From Alteromonadaceae bacterium (lineage in GTDB: Bacteria; Pseudomonadota; Gammaproteobacteria; Pseudomonadales; Cellvibrionaceae), in the NCBI GenBank assembly GCA_002746115.1, contig NVXL01000001.1:77109-126445 (forward strand): 49,337 nt of DNA, in the 5' to 3' direction. Under the pieces are notes generated by a model that was given only the letters and a program-made list of their open reading frames with translations, did no database searches and had not been told where the DNA came from. Within the stretch, counting starts at the first letter, position 1. Each line of letters begins with the position of its first letter. This document shows, in pieces, positions 17,694-29,101 of the stretch. The translations under genes were made by a program, and so were the position numbers.

Positions 17694-18914
17694 ATGTTGA
17701 TTAAGCTGCAAGTTGAAATATCTACGTTGAAAAGCGCCGGGATTGTTATCTTGGCCTTGTCGCTTGGCCATATCCCCCTGCTAACTGAGACAAGTGTCGG
17801 TTTGGCATTGCGTTACTTATTATTGTTGTTCTTGCTGGGTTGTTTATTCGTACTTTTTATCCGGCGGCGGGTGATACCTGTTTCCGCCTTGTGGTGCTAC
17901 CTCAGTGGGCTTTTTATTGTTTTTCATGGTTTGCTTCTTACTCTTCAGGATATTAAGCCCGATGTAGTAGAGATCCTAATGTTTCTGTTGGCTCCGTTTA
18001 TTTATTTTTTGGTAGGGGCTTACTACTCTACGTATCAAAATATAGGGACGATGGTTAAAGCTATGACCGTGGTTATGGTTCTGTGCTCGATTCAAATGGT
18101 GTTTGCTGGGGCTTTGACGAGTTTTGAAACAGCCCCTTTTGTGGTGGTAAGAAATGAGCATACTGTATATAGCTTGATCTTTGGTACGGTACATCGAGGT
18201 GGTCGTTATGGTTCTATATTTGCTGAAGCTAGTGATTATGCCTATGCATCCATCATTCCACTACTGTATTTAATACGGACTCGAGCTTATTTTCTGGTTT
18301 GTCTGGTGTTTATGGGCTGGGCTTTGGCGGCAAGCCTTACTAGTTTTTTTGTATTAGCGTTTATTTTTGGGCTTAAGTTCGGAAAAATGGTATTGAATCG
18401 CATGCGTATACCCGCGTTCATAGCCTCTTTGCTTGCAATCATATTTATTGGCATATCAGTGGCGTTAGTGCTCTTAGCATCTACCTTGGAAGGGCTAATT
18501 GATGGCCATAAGGTTTGGTCTCTCGGGACTAAAATGAAGGGATTCAAGTATATGTTTAACTTGATAGTCGATAATCCATTTGGTATTGGCATCAGGAATC
18601 TTAATGCAATAGCTTTGAGGGACGATATTAATCTTTCGGGCGGGTATCTTGAAATGGGAATCTTTTTTGGAATCTCTGGATTAATAGTGTTGGCTTTTTT
18701 CTTCCGGTGCTTACAAGAGTATTTAAAGTCTGAAGGAGGAAGTATTATTGAAGTTGTCTACTTGGGGCTTATTGGGATTTTTCTGGGGGCAATGGTTCAC
18801 GGGCCGTTATTTAAAGCCTATTGGGTGCTGTTTTTTGGTGCGGTTGAGAGCTATCGTGCAACGAGAGACGCTTATATGGCTGAAAATAAAAAGCTTGCCT
18901 TGTTATCGACATGA
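17694..18914 (+). CDS. wzy: Wzy-type O-antigen/capsule polymerase
   Basis: This is a 406-residue integral membrane protein with about ten to twelve hydrophobic segments and a larger periplasmic loop around residues 140-180 containing RNEHTVYSLIFGTVHRGGR, the usual location of the conserved loop in Wzy and WaaL proteins. A second polar loop near 275-320 includes DNPFGIGIRNLNA, which matches the C-terminal Wzy_C pattern (NPxGxG). It would polymerise the lipid-linked repeat units that the flippase delivers to the periplasm. The ATG is 25 bases after the lyase stop. An O-antigen ligase is the main alternative, but its position within the cluster favours Wzy. Confidence 0.8.
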   Translation: MLIKLQVEISTLKSAGIVILALSLGHIPLLTETSVGLALRYLLLLFLLGCLFVLFIRRRVIPVSALWCYLSGLFIVFHGLLLTLQDIKPDVVEILMFLLAPFIYFLVGAYYSTYQNIGTMVKAMTVVMVLCSIQMVFAGALTSFETAPFVVVRNEHTVYSLIFGTVHRGGRYGSIFAEASDYAYASIIPLLYLIRTRAYFLVCLVFMGWALAASLTSFFVLAFIFGLKFGKMVLNRMRIPAFIASLLAIIFIGISVALVLLASTLEGLIDGHKVWSLGTKMKGFKYMFNLIVDNPFGIGIRNLNAIALRDDINLSGGYLEMGIFFGISGLIVLAFFFRCLQEYLKSEGGSIIEVVYLGLIGIFLGAMVHGPLFKAYWVLFFGAVESYRATRDAYMAENKKLALLST

Positions 18915-18959
18915 GTTTGCTGGCAAACTCATGAATTTACTGAGTAGTAGAAGGGTTGA

Positions 18960-19949
18960 ATGATGATTCATGTTATTGGCGGTAGCGGGTTTATTGGTAG
19001 TGCTCTTTGCCGTTTATTGAGTAAACAAGCGGAAGACGGGTTTAATATCTTAGATATTAAGGAGAGTGAGTCCTTTCCTGAGCGCTACGCTCGAGCGGAT
19101 GTCACCTCGTTAGATAGCCTCACTCAGACGATTACACCTGAGTCGACTGTTGTTAACCTCGCGGCAGAGCATCGTGACGATGTACGGCCTCTTAGCTTAT
19201 ACGATGAGGTCAATGTAGAAGGCGCGAAGAACATTTGTGCAGCAGCGCGTGTTAAGAATGTAAAGCGAATTATTTTTACGAGTTCAGTTGCTGTTTACGG
19301 ATTTGCTCCAATCGGCACAGATGAGTCGGGCAAAATTGCCCCGTTCAATGACTACGGCCGGACAAAGTATGAGGCGGAAGTGATATTCCGTGCATGGCAG
19401 GCCGAAAAACCGACTGAACGGTCTTTGGTGGTTATTCGTCCTACGGTTGTATTTGGTGAAGCCAATCGGGGCAATGTGTATAACTTATTGAAGCAGTTAG
19501 CGTCTGGTAAGTTTGTAATGATCGGCAATGGTAATAACCGTAAGTCTATGGCTTACGTTAAAAATATTGCAGCATTTTTGGCTTTTTCGGGCTCTTTTGG
19601 CGCTGGTGTACACACATACAATTATGTTGATAAGCCAGACTACACTATGAACGATTTGGTTCGAAAGGTTAATCGAAGCTTAGAACGTAGCGAGGCGATA
19701 CGTTTGCGCTTACCCTTTGTTTTTGGTTATGCCGTTGGCAAGTGTTTTGATTTACTCTCTTTTGTCAGTGGGAAGAAGTTCCCGATTAGCGCGATTCGAG
19801 TAAAGAAATTTTGTTCTGATTCCGTATACAATACAAATATTGACAGTCTAGACTTCCAGCCTCCGGTATCACTGGAAACGGCCTTCGAAGACACTGTGCA
19901 GTATGAGTTTGGCGAGGAAGGAAATAAAAAGTCGGAAGTACTTTCGTAG
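18960..19949 (+). CDS. NAD-dependent nucleotide-sugar epimerase/dehydratase
   Basis: The 329-residue product is an extended short-chain dehydrogenase. The NAD-binding GGSGFIGSALC motif lies at residues 7-17, FTSSVAVYG gives the catalytic Ser, and DYGRTKYEAE gives the Tyr-x3-Lys pair. It resembles the UDP-GlcNAc/UDP-GalNAc or 4-epimerase-like proteins that often accompany the initiating transferase (WecA/WbpL type) in O-antigen clusters, but no initiating transferase is found here. It is the last + strand gene of the cluster and converges with the receiver-TPR gene. Two adjacent ATG codons (18960 and 18963) are equally possible starts. The exact substrate is unknown. Confidence 0.83.
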   Translation: MMIHVIGGSGFIGSALCRLLSKQAEDGFNILDIKESESFPERYARADVTSLDSLTQTITPESTVVNLAAEHRDDVRPLSLYDEVNVEGAKNICAAARVKNVKRIIFTSSVAVYGFAPIGTDESGKIAPFNDYGRTKYEAEVIFRAWQAEKPTERSLVVIRPTVVFGEANRGNVYNLLKQLASGKFVMIGNGNNRKSMAYVKNIAAFLAFSGSFGAGVHTYNYVDKPDYTMNDLVRKVNRSLERSEAIRLRLPFVFGYAVGKCFDLLSFVSGKKFPISAIRVKKFCSDSVYNTNIDSLDFQPPVSLETAFEDTVQYEFGEEGNKKSEVLS

Positions 19950-20016
19950 TAAATTGTCACCCATTGACATGCTTAACTATTTGTCGCAGCAAGGGTACTT
20001 ATTGATATAGAGTCGG

Positions 20017-21651
20017 CTATCGCCCCGACCTCAACTCTCTAGCTGCTTCATATAGCTGCCGATACCTTTCGAATTGCTCGTGAGTCTCAGGAATAAACGA
20101 AGCCACGGTATCTAAGGTGGCGACACAACATGCCATAAATTCGTCGTTGTAGCCGTTACCACGCATCTCACCATTAAGGGCTTGAACCAAATTAAGGTTG
20201 ACGCCAATAAACTTAGGGAATAATTTTTGGGCACGCCTAAATACGGTGATAGCTTCTTTGTAGCGTTTTTCGTCGTACAAGCTAATTCCATCCCTGTTGA
20301 TGTCGGCGACGCGTTTTCTGACGACTTTACTCCGTGGCTCATCGAGTAAGCGATCTAGTTTTTCAAGCGCTATTTCGTCGTTCTCGTGCTGCTTAACAAG
20401 CTCGCTTAAAATATCTTTGCTGCGCTGTTGTTGGTTGGTCGCGTTAAGCGCTTTTACGCGGTCGAGAGCGGTGTCTATACCGATAACGGTGCTCTCCTTG
20501 TCTATTACTTGCTCCACTTCCCAAAGTAGATCGCGGGCTGTAGTCGTGTTATCTAGGCCTACATGTACTTGCGCCAAGAGCAGTTTGACTTGGAGCTGCG
20601 CTTCATCGGTCAGTTTAAAGCGCTGGTCGACTTCTTTTAGCACGTTAAGTGTTTTTTGAGCATATTCGTGCGCTTGGGGGTCGTTATCGGCTATGAGCTG
20701 TGCGGTGCCACGACCTAAGCCTAGGAAATTCTTTTCACTTTCGTAGCATGAATACGTTCCGAGCTCTATGCTTTTCAGGTGAGCCTCGGTAGCCGCTGCA
20801 AAGTCGTTAGTGTGCTCTGCAACTTGGGCTAACCTTTGGTGACGAAGAATTGAGTTCGGGCTTAAACTGACGACATTGCGCATGGTGCTTAGTGCATTGT
20901 CCAGCTCGTTGCACTCTTCGTAGATATCAGCCATCAAATCGAAAGCAGGCATGTAATGAGGGGTCTTTTCAATCACCTCCTCTAAAAGCTGCAGAGCCTG
21001 CTCGTTATCATCCTGTGCTCTTTTAGTACGAGCAAGGCCTAGCTTTGCCCAGTCTCTATCGCGTTTTGATAGCACTTGGAGATAGAGGGTCTCCGCTTGG
21101 TCGTATTGTTTTGTTTTTAGATAGAGCTCGCTCAATAGTTTTTGGCAGGCAAGTGTATGTCGGCCATTACTCTCTATTAGACGTTCACACTCTGTAATTG
21201 CTTCGTCATCAAGCTCTTCCTCAATGAGCCGGTTGAGCTCAGTTAGAGTTTGACGCTTGGTGACTAGCTTACCGATACGTTGCTTGAGTAGTTTGGCGTT
21301 AAACGGCTTTACAATATAGGCGTCGGGCTCGTTATCGTAGGTCGCCATTACCATACTTTTACTGACTTCGGCGGTCACGAGTAGAAACAAAGTTTGATGA
21401 GGTAAAATTTTGTGAAATTTTAAAGACTCAAGAACCTGTTGACCATTTTTCTTATTTTGACCCATGTTGTAGTCACATAAAATAATGTCGTAGGTTTTTG
21501 CTCGGCATAGTTTTATTGCCTGGCTACCACTGGCGGTAGTATCGATGTGTTTTATGCCAAAGCTTTCAAGCATGTCGCTGATAGTGCTGTGAAATTGCTT
21601 GAAATCGTCAACCACCAATACATTAAATTGGCTGTAGTCGTCTGATACCAT
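20017..21651 (-). CDS. Response-regulator receiver domain protein with TPR repeats
   Basis: The 544-residue protein starts with a CheY-like receiver: acidic pair in VLVVDDF, phosphoacceptor Asp in ILCDYNMG, Thr in LLVTAEV, and Lys in YIVKPFNAK. From about residue 140 on it consists of tetratricopeptide-like helical repeats (for example YDQAETLYLQVL and AITVFRRAQKLFP) and has no DNA-binding or enzymatic output domain. It probably acts through protein contacts when phosphorylated. I choose the ATG whose product begins MVSDDYSQ at 21651; an in-frame ATG 36 bases earlier would add a dozen residues. It lies 212 bases downstream of the SLBB exporter on the same strand, suggesting control of polysaccharide output. 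No cognate kinase is in the window. Confidence 0.85.
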   Translation of the reverse strand: MVSDDYSQFNVLVVDDFKQFHSTISDMLESFGIKHIDTTASGSQAIKLCRAKTYDIILCDYNMGQNKKNGQQVLESLKFHKILPHQTLFLLVTAEVSKSMVMATYDNEPDAYIVKPFNAKLLKQRIGKLVTKRQTLTELNRLIEEELDDEAITECERLIESNGRHTLACQKLLSELYLKTKQYDQAETLYLQVLSKRDRDWAKLGLARTKRAQDDNEQALQLLEEVIEKTPHYMPAFDLMADIYEECNELDNALSTMRNVVSLSPNSILRHQRLAQVAEHTNDFAAATEAHLKSIELGTYSCYESEKNFLGLGRGTAQLIADNDPQAHEYAQKTLNVLKEVDQRFKLTDEAQLQVKLLLAQVHVGLDNTTTARDLLWEVEQVIDKESTVIGIDTALDRVKALNATNQQQRSKDILSELVKQHENDEIALEKLDRLLDEPRSKVVRKRVADINRDGISLYDEKRYKEAITVFRRAQKLFPKFIGVNLNLVQALNGEMRGNGYNDEFMACCVATLDTVASFIPETHEQFERYRQLYEAARELRSGR

Positions 21652-21863
21652 AATATGGATAGCCCGAACTCTAGATATAAATATCATAGTGATAGTTAAT
21701 CAAAGTCTAGCACGGGCTGTCACAATGTGTTTTGAGAAGGAGAAATAGGCACATAAGTCTTCCTGGTTTAATGCGCCCTACTTGGAGTCCTGTTGGATCT
21801 GTTTTGGCCTAATTAGCCGCTTTGTTAGAAGTTTTTGTCAGCTGTTTTTGTTATGAGTTGTTG

Positions 21864-24671
21864 TTAAAAGCTGCTAACGGCAGCTGCAGCGAGACCAAAT
21901 TGGTAGATAACTTGGCTGATGCTTGTCCATAGCTGTAATTTGTTGACTCTGTGCGCGTTCATGGGAACGACGATTGTGTCTCCTGCTTCAACTCTTGAGC
22001 TGGCGTGTTTGCTAAACCAGAGGTTGGATCTTTTACGGATTACCTCGCCATTTGCTTTGACTACATATATTTGTGAGCGAAGTGCGCTTTGAGTAATGCC
22101 GCCGCTCTTATCGATATAATGTGTCATGCTTTTTCCTGGTATAAACAGGTGTGACATTTGCGAGTGGACTTGCCCTATAACCGTGACTTCCTGAATTCTC
22201 ATTGGGGCGATGACGGTGTCAGCGTCTCTTAATACGATATCGTAGGACGGTTCTGATATGACCTTTTCAACGTCAATTGACAGGCGCCCTTTCAATTGGC
22301 GAGTATCGAGCAGTTCATAGATTTTGTCGATGTCTAGGCTATTTACAACGGCGGAGTTTTCAATTGATTTACTTGCGATATCCATTTTGAGCTTGCTTTT
22401 GAGTAGTTCAATTTGTGCATTTTCTTTTTTTGCGAGAGATGCGCGTAGAAACTGCACCGCTTTTGGGTTTGCTTGTTTCGTAAAGCCGCCTGCACGCTCA
22501 ATAATTTTGGATAAAGTGTCACCTTCTTTGAAATAGTAACGGCCAGGGAATACAAACTCACCTTTGAGATGAACAAACTGTGATTCGCTCCAGTCCGGTA
22601 TCTGTTTGATTGACAAGGTGTCTTTTGCTCGCAGGACAAATTGGCTTATGCCGTTGAGTTGGTCATCCAATGCAATGGTGATTATTTCCTGAGATGCTTG
22701 CGTACTAAGGTTCGATGAGAAACGACTGACCTCAGCGGTTTCTGTATAGGCCGAATTTTTTAAACCACCTGCTGCGAGAACGAGTTGACGAGCCGTCATG
22801 CTTCTTGAAAGCGGGTAAGTGCCGGGGTGTTTGACACTGCCATGGATAGATACTGTGTCGGCAGAAACATTTTTGTCAGCTTGAGCGTTTAACTTTTTCA
22901 CCAGCTCTTTGAGGATGGGCGCGCGGTTGTCGGTAAGATCGAATACGTAGAGCTTATCCAGCTCCTGCAATATGTAGTTTTGCCATTTTGCTGAGTCGAG
23001 ACTAATTGTTATCGCTTCATAGCGCGACTTTGACGGGGAAGTTCGTTCAATGACCGCGTAGTTTTTATCTGTGTCGGCTTTGGCCTCAAGCGAGGCTTTG
23101 AGTAAATCACTTACCGACATGTTGCTGGACATCGGGTATGTTCCTGGGTGCCTAACATTACCGATGACAGTTACCACTTTTGGGGGGTTATCTGCGCGCT
23201 CTTGGTCAATTAATTTGCCAACGGTATCAGAGAGCAGTGTGGCTCGAGAGGTTTCAATACCGAAAATGAGTATTTTATCGTGCGCCTCTAGCTTAAGGTT
23301 TTGATCTGAATTGAGGTTAGTTAGCGCTTCTCCTAGATTGAAAGACTTTACAACCGTTTCACGGTTTGGAGCTGTTTCTCGAACTATCAATGCGTAATTT
23401 AAGTCGGCCTTTGGTAGTAATTCATCAATGCTGCCGATAATGTCACTGACCCTAATATTTTTGCGCCAAGAATATATACCTGGTCGCTCCAGGTGTCCCG
23501 AAAGTTCAATACTGTTTCTAACTCGATCAAGTATTGAAAAAATTTCGATAACATCTCCGTCGAAACTTATACCGTTGCGGACTTTTACTTGGCTCAAATC
23601 AGCGTCAATAACAATGCGGTCACCATTTTTTTGGATACGCTCGATTCTTGACACGGAAGGGTAGGCGGTCGATAGCAGGCCGCCGCTCATCTTGATTAAG
23701 TCATTAATTGTCTCATCTTGTTTTAATTCATATATTGCGGGGCGGTGAACCTCTCCTTTTATTCCTGCGGTTGAACCAATAGTCGGAACAAAGATCACGT
23801 CGCTAGGTAGTAGTCGTCTATCGGCGCTGATATCGCCCTTGAGAAGTAAATCGTAAAGGTCGAAAGTGGTAATGAGCTTACCTTGGCGCTTCAGCTGTAT
23901 ATTTCGGAGACTGCCTAACTTTGATATGCCTCCGCCAACAAATAGGGCATTTGTTAGTGTCGATAAAGAGCTGACGGTATAAGCACCTGGGTTGTTAACC
24001 GCACCGAGCATGAAAATTCGAATAGAACGCAAGGCACCTAAGGTGACGGAAGAGCTAATTCCGATAGCTTTCTCTTTGTACTCGGTTGAAATCAGCCTTC
24101 GCATATCATCAAAGGATAAGCCGACAACGGATATTGTACCTAAGTCTTGTAAATCTAAGGTGCCGTCGCGGTTGACGCGCTGTTCGTAAAGCACATTTTT
24201 TTTACCCGATAGGCGAATCTTTACGCTGTCTCCAGGCCCCATAATGTAGTCGGTTGGAATTGGAATGTCTGTTGCGGGGGCAAATGTTGTCGGTTTTCCT
24301 GCAAATAAGTCATAGCCGAATTGCTTCAGTATTTGTTTTACTACGCGGGTTTCTTTTTTCTCATCTTGAATTTCGAGACTATTGGCCGATTGTTGAAATT
24401 GCTCTTCTACATTGCCGGCTGGTTTTTCATTTTGCGACTCTTTTGGGACGACGACGACAGGCTCTGAAACTGGAGATGACGTTTGCCCTTGAGCTTCACC
24501 GGGGAGCTCAATTCCGTATTGTTTCGCAAGTGCCTCTTGTTGTGCGCGGGGAAGTTTTCGGAATTGTTCGATTTGCGCTGAGGTTGGGGTTTGTGCATGG
24601 CCGCTAAGGTTGGTCGCGAGAAGTAGTAGTCCGATTGTGAAGTGTTTGAAATATTGGTATGACTTACGCAT
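21864..24671 (-). CDS. Large multi-SLBB polysaccharide export outer-membrane protein
   Basis: This 935-residue protein begins with a signal peptide (hydrophobic residues 10-22, cleavage probably after GHA) and a Gln-rich linker. The Poly_export domain follows at about residues 135-230 (YIMGPGDSVKIRLSG, VNRDGTLDLQDLG). The rest is a chain of about six or seven SLBB repeats, each opening with a pattern such as GNVRHPGTYP, GSVKHPGTYP, GHLERPGIYS or GEVHRPAIYE. The C-terminus is hydrophobic (IYQFGLAAAAVSSF). There is no lipobox Cys, unlike Wza, and the length is more than twice Wza's. It should form or line the translocation channel for the polysaccharide made upstream. Wza-like proteins normally act with a Wzc/Wzb pair, which is absent here. 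Confidence 0.88.
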   Translation of the reverse strand: MRKSYQYFKHFTIGLLLLATNLSGHAQTPTSAQIEQFRKLPRAQQEALAKQYGIELPGEAQGQTSSPVSEPVVVVPKESQNEKPAGNVEEQFQQSANSLEIQDEKKETRVVKQILKQFGYDLFAGKPTTFAPATDIPIPTDYIMGPGDSVKIRLSGKKNVLYEQRVNRDGTLDLQDLGTISVVGLSFDDMRRLISTEYKEKAIGISSSVTLGALRSIRIFMLGAVNNPGAYTVSSLSTLTNALFVGGGISKLGSLRNIQLKRQGKLITTFDLYDLLLKGDISADRRLLPSDVIFVPTIGSTAGIKGEVHRPAIYELKQDETINDLIKMSGGLLSTAYPSVSRIERIQKNGDRIVIDADLSQVKVRNGISFDGDVIEIFSILDRVRNSIELSGHLERPGIYSWRKNIRVSDIIGSIDELLPKADLNYALIVRETAPNRETVVKSFNLGEALTNLNSDQNLKLEAHDKILIFGIETSRATLLSDTVGKLIDQERADNPPKVVTVIGNVRHPGTYPMSSNMSVSDLLKASLEAKADTDKNYAVIERTSPSKSRYEAITISLDSAKWQNYILQELDKLYVFDLTDNRAPILKELVKKLNAQADKNVSADTVSIHGSVKHPGTYPLSRSMTARQLVLAAGGLKNSAYTETAEVSRFSSNLSTQASQEIITIALDDQLNGISQFVLRAKDTLSIKQIPDWSESQFVHLKGEFVFPGRYYFKEGDTLSKIIERAGGFTKQANPKAVQFLRASLAKKENAQIELLKSKLKMDIASKSIENSAVVNSLDIDKIYELLDTRQLKGRLSIDVEKVISEPSYDIVLRDADTVIAPMRIQEVTVIGQVHSQMSHLFIPGKSMTHYIDKSGGITQSALRSQIYVVKANGEVIRKRSNLWFSKHASSRVEAGDTIVVPMNAHRVNKLQLWTSISQVIYQFGLAAAAVSSF

Positions 24672-25127
24672 CTTGATTCAGTTTGAGCTCGGTTGTATTC
24701 AGTATCGGTGTCGCTTGCTTTTCAGTAAAAGCGCAGCGAACAATTAAACAGCAAGAACGGTCTTTGAAATTAGCGGCTGTTTTTGAAGCTGGGAGTGGTG
24801 TGCCGGTGAGCGTTAACTCGAATTGACTGAAATTTGTTCACACTTGGTACTCCACTTTTTTTAAACTTTGGTGGCGCTATATATGTCGATGAATTCTTGG
24901 TGGAGAACCATATTCTTTCTGACAAGTATTGTCAAAAAATTCCTTAGCTGATTTGACTGTTTTTGAGTCAAACCGGCGGCTCCAAGGGTTCTAGTTGTTT
25001 TTGTATCAGGCTGGGTTTTTCGTGGTGGGAAATACTTAATATAACTGGTTATCTATTAAATGCCTGTACAATATCTTGATGCAAATATTATACAGACTTA
25101 AGGTGTAATCGGAATGTGGCGATCTAA
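24672..25127. promoter_or_regulatory. Divergent intergenic region with two inverted repeats
   Basis: This 456-base region separates the - strand SLBB gene from the + strand UDP-glucuronate epimerase and must hold both promoters. Two inverted repeats are visible: TGACAA-gta-TTGTCA at 24920-24934 and TTTGACT-7 bases-AGTCAAA at 24952-24972. A small GCTTTT/AAAAGC hairpin lies at 24717-24732. The stretch from about 25030 to 25110 is AT-rich, with TACAAT- and TATTAT-like hexamers that could serve as -10 elements for the epimerase, but no convincing -35 could be paired with them. I see no ORF or RNA gene here. Confidence 0.35.
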
Positions 25128-26132
25128 ATGAAATATCTAGTTACAGGTGCAGCGGGGTTTATTGGGTTTCACGTCGCGAAGCGCTTATGCGAGGCTGGCC
25201 ATGAGGTGATTGGGATTGATAATCTAAACGATTATTATGATCCAGCGCTTAAACGGGCTCGCCTGCATCAGTTGGGCAGCTACGAGGCTTTCCGGGAGGA
25301 GTCCTTAGACCTTTCCGATCGGGACGGAATGGCGAGCTTGTTTGCAAGGCATAACTTTCAGCGGGTTATCCATCTTGCCGCACAAGCTGGGGTGCGTTAC
25401 TCGCTTGAAAACCCGATGGCATATGCCGATAGTAATTTAATCGGCCATTTGACAGTATTAGAAGGGTGTCGGCAGCATAAAATCGAGCACTTGGTGTACG
25501 CCTCTTCAAGCTCCGTTTATGGTTTGAACTCCCAAATGCCTTTCAGTACTGCTCACGGTGTGGATCACCCTGTCTCCCTTTATGCTGCGACTAAGAAGGC
25601 TAACGAGTTAATGAGCCACTCCTATTCGCATCTATATAAAGTGCCAACGACGGGTTTGCGGTTTTTTACCGTCTATGGCCCCTGGGGGCGACCGGATATG
25701 GCCTTGTTCAAATTCACCAAGGCCATTGAAAACGAAGAGCAAATTGACATTTACAATCACGGTAATCTAAGTCGAGATTTCACCTTTATTGATGATATCG
25801 TCGAAGGGATTATTCGGATTCAAAATGTCATTCCTGCAGGTGTCGCTGATTGGACGCCTGAATCGGGTCGCACGAGTGAGAGTAGTGCGCCCTATAAACT
25901 GTTTAACATCGGTTGTGGCCAACCTGTTAAGTTAATGGAGTTTGTTGATGCTTTAGAGCGCTCTTTAGGGAAGTCGGCTAATAAGCGGTTCATGGATATG
26001 CAGCCTGGTGATGTTCACGCTACTTGGGCCGAAACAGAAGATTTGTTTGCGGCGATTGATTATCGGCCACAGGTCGGTGTTAATGAAGGTGTGCAGCGTT
26101 TTGTGGATTGGTACCGTGAGTTTTATGGTTGA
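25128..26132 (+). CDS. UDP-glucuronate 4-epimerase
   Basis: The 334-residue protein is an extended short-chain dehydrogenase. TGAAGFIGFHVAKRL is the NAD-binding motif; GIDNLNDYYDPALKRARL is a signature of UDP-glucuronate 4-epimerases (Cap1J/WbnF/GAE type); YASSSSVYG and SLYAATKKANE supply the catalytic Ser, Tyr and Lys. It interconverts UDP-glucuronate and UDP-galacturonate. Its substrate would come from Ugd at 34028-35365. It is transcribed alone, away from the main cluster, and ends at a strong hairpin terminator shared with the isocitrate dehydrogenase gene. Gene names in this family vary, so none is assigned. Confidence 0.92.
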   Translation: MKYLVTGAAGFIGFHVAKRLCEAGHEVIGIDNLNDYYDPALKRARLHQLGSYEAFREESLDLSDRDGMASLFARHNFQRVIHLAAQAGVRYSLENPMAYADSNLIGHLTVLEGCRQHKIEHLVYASSSSVYGLNSQMPFSTAHGVDHPVSLYAATKKANELMSHSYSHLYKVPTTGLRFFTVYGPWGRPDMALFKFTKAIENEEQIDIYNHGNLSRDFTFIDDIVEGIIRIQNVIPAGVADWTPESGRTSESSAPYKLFNIGCGQPVKLMEFVDALERSLGKSANKRFMDMQPGDVHATWAETEDLFAAIDYRPQVGVNEGVQRFVDWYREFYG

Positions 26133-26204
26133 TCGCGTGATTTGTTTTTGTGTGTGAGCGGGAGTGCGGGGTAGTAAGATTAAAGGGAGTGGGAGTATTA
26201 GTAG

Positions 26205-26248
26205 ATATATAGTGCGACGCGATGAGCAGGTGTCGCACTATATATTTT
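26205..26248. terminator. Bidirectional intrinsic terminator
   Basis: A perfect 14-base-pair stem (26205-26218 with 26232-26245) and a 13-base loop lie between the converging epimerase and isocitrate dehydrogenase genes. The lower stem is AT-rich, giving an A/U tract in both directions, so it can terminate both transcripts. Confidence 0.85.
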
Positions 26249-26255
26249 GGCTTAC

Positions 26256-28508
<2,253 letters not shown>

Positions 28509-28542
28509 CTAAATCGTTTTCAATTGCGGCGCTTGTATTCAT

Positions 28543-28554
28543 TACAACGTTGTA
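28543..28554. promoter_or_regulatory. Palindrome upstream of isocitrate dehydrogenase
   Basis: TACAACGTTGTA is a perfect 12-base palindrome 65 bases ahead of the icd start codon, flanked by a second half-site (CATTGTAA). Its position fits an operator for a dimeric regulator of icd. The rest of the 331-base gap between icd and tRNA-Asn shows no ORF. Confidence 0.35.
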
Positions 28555-28765
28555 CATTGTAAAAGCGGTGGAAAACTGGAGCGAGATTATAGCAATTGCA
28601 TGAGGTTTTGGGTAGGAAGGGGAGGGAAAGCCGTGGTTTAAGAGAGGCAAATCATCTATTTGATGTGATTATAGGTAATCATCTAAGTAGGTTTAAGTGT
28701 GTAGGGTAGGATATAACGCGTGTACGAATTTTGGGGAGATAAGTTGATCTTGTGATCTTGAAGTA

Positions 28766-28804
28766 ATATCACTGACCGGATTTGGTGTTACCGGTCAGTG
28801 ATAT
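28766..28804 (-). terminator. Hairpin terminator downstream of tRNA-Asn
   Basis: A perfect 14-base-pair stem (28766-28779 with 28791-28804) and an 11-base loop begin five bases beyond the 3' end of the - strand tRNA-Asn gene. The U tract is weak, but the position fits termination of the tRNA transcript. Confidence 0.7.
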
Positions 28805-28809
28805 AAATA

Positions 28810-28885
28810 TGGCTCCGCCTGCTGGGCTCGAACCAGCGACCCAATGATTAACAGTCATTTGCTCTACCAACTGAGCTAAGGCGGA
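28810..28885 (-). tRNA. tRNA-Asn (GTT)
   Basis: The 76-nt cloverleaf on the - strand has acceptor stem TCCGCCT/AGGCGGA, D-arm AGCTCAGTTGGTAGAGC, anticodon loop with GTT, T-arm GGTTCGAGCCC and an encoded CCA end. It decodes AAC/AAU. It is followed by a hairpin terminator and lies 139 bases downstream of tRNA-Val on the same strand. Confidence 0.96.
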
Positions 28886-29024
28886 TCTGCATCGAGCAAT
28901 GCCCGAAAAAGAGCGCGAATTATATTCGCGGGTTTAACTTCTGTCAATATGTTTTTTACCTTTAAGTGCCGAGGTAAAGAATTATTATTGCCAGCCAATG
29001 AATTACGGTTTTTTGTAAGTTCAT

Positions 29025-29101
<77 letters not shown>

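Noticed and set aside
18975-18986. GGCGGTAGCGGG resembling the ops element for RfaH
   Set aside because: It falls inside the NAD-binding glycine loop codons of the epimerase gene near the end of the cluster, not in a leader, so it is coding.
20297-20659. Plus-strand ORF of 120 codons
   Set aside because: Ser/Cys-rich product antisense to the receiver-TPR gene, no ribosome-binding site, no recognisable domain; a shadow frame.
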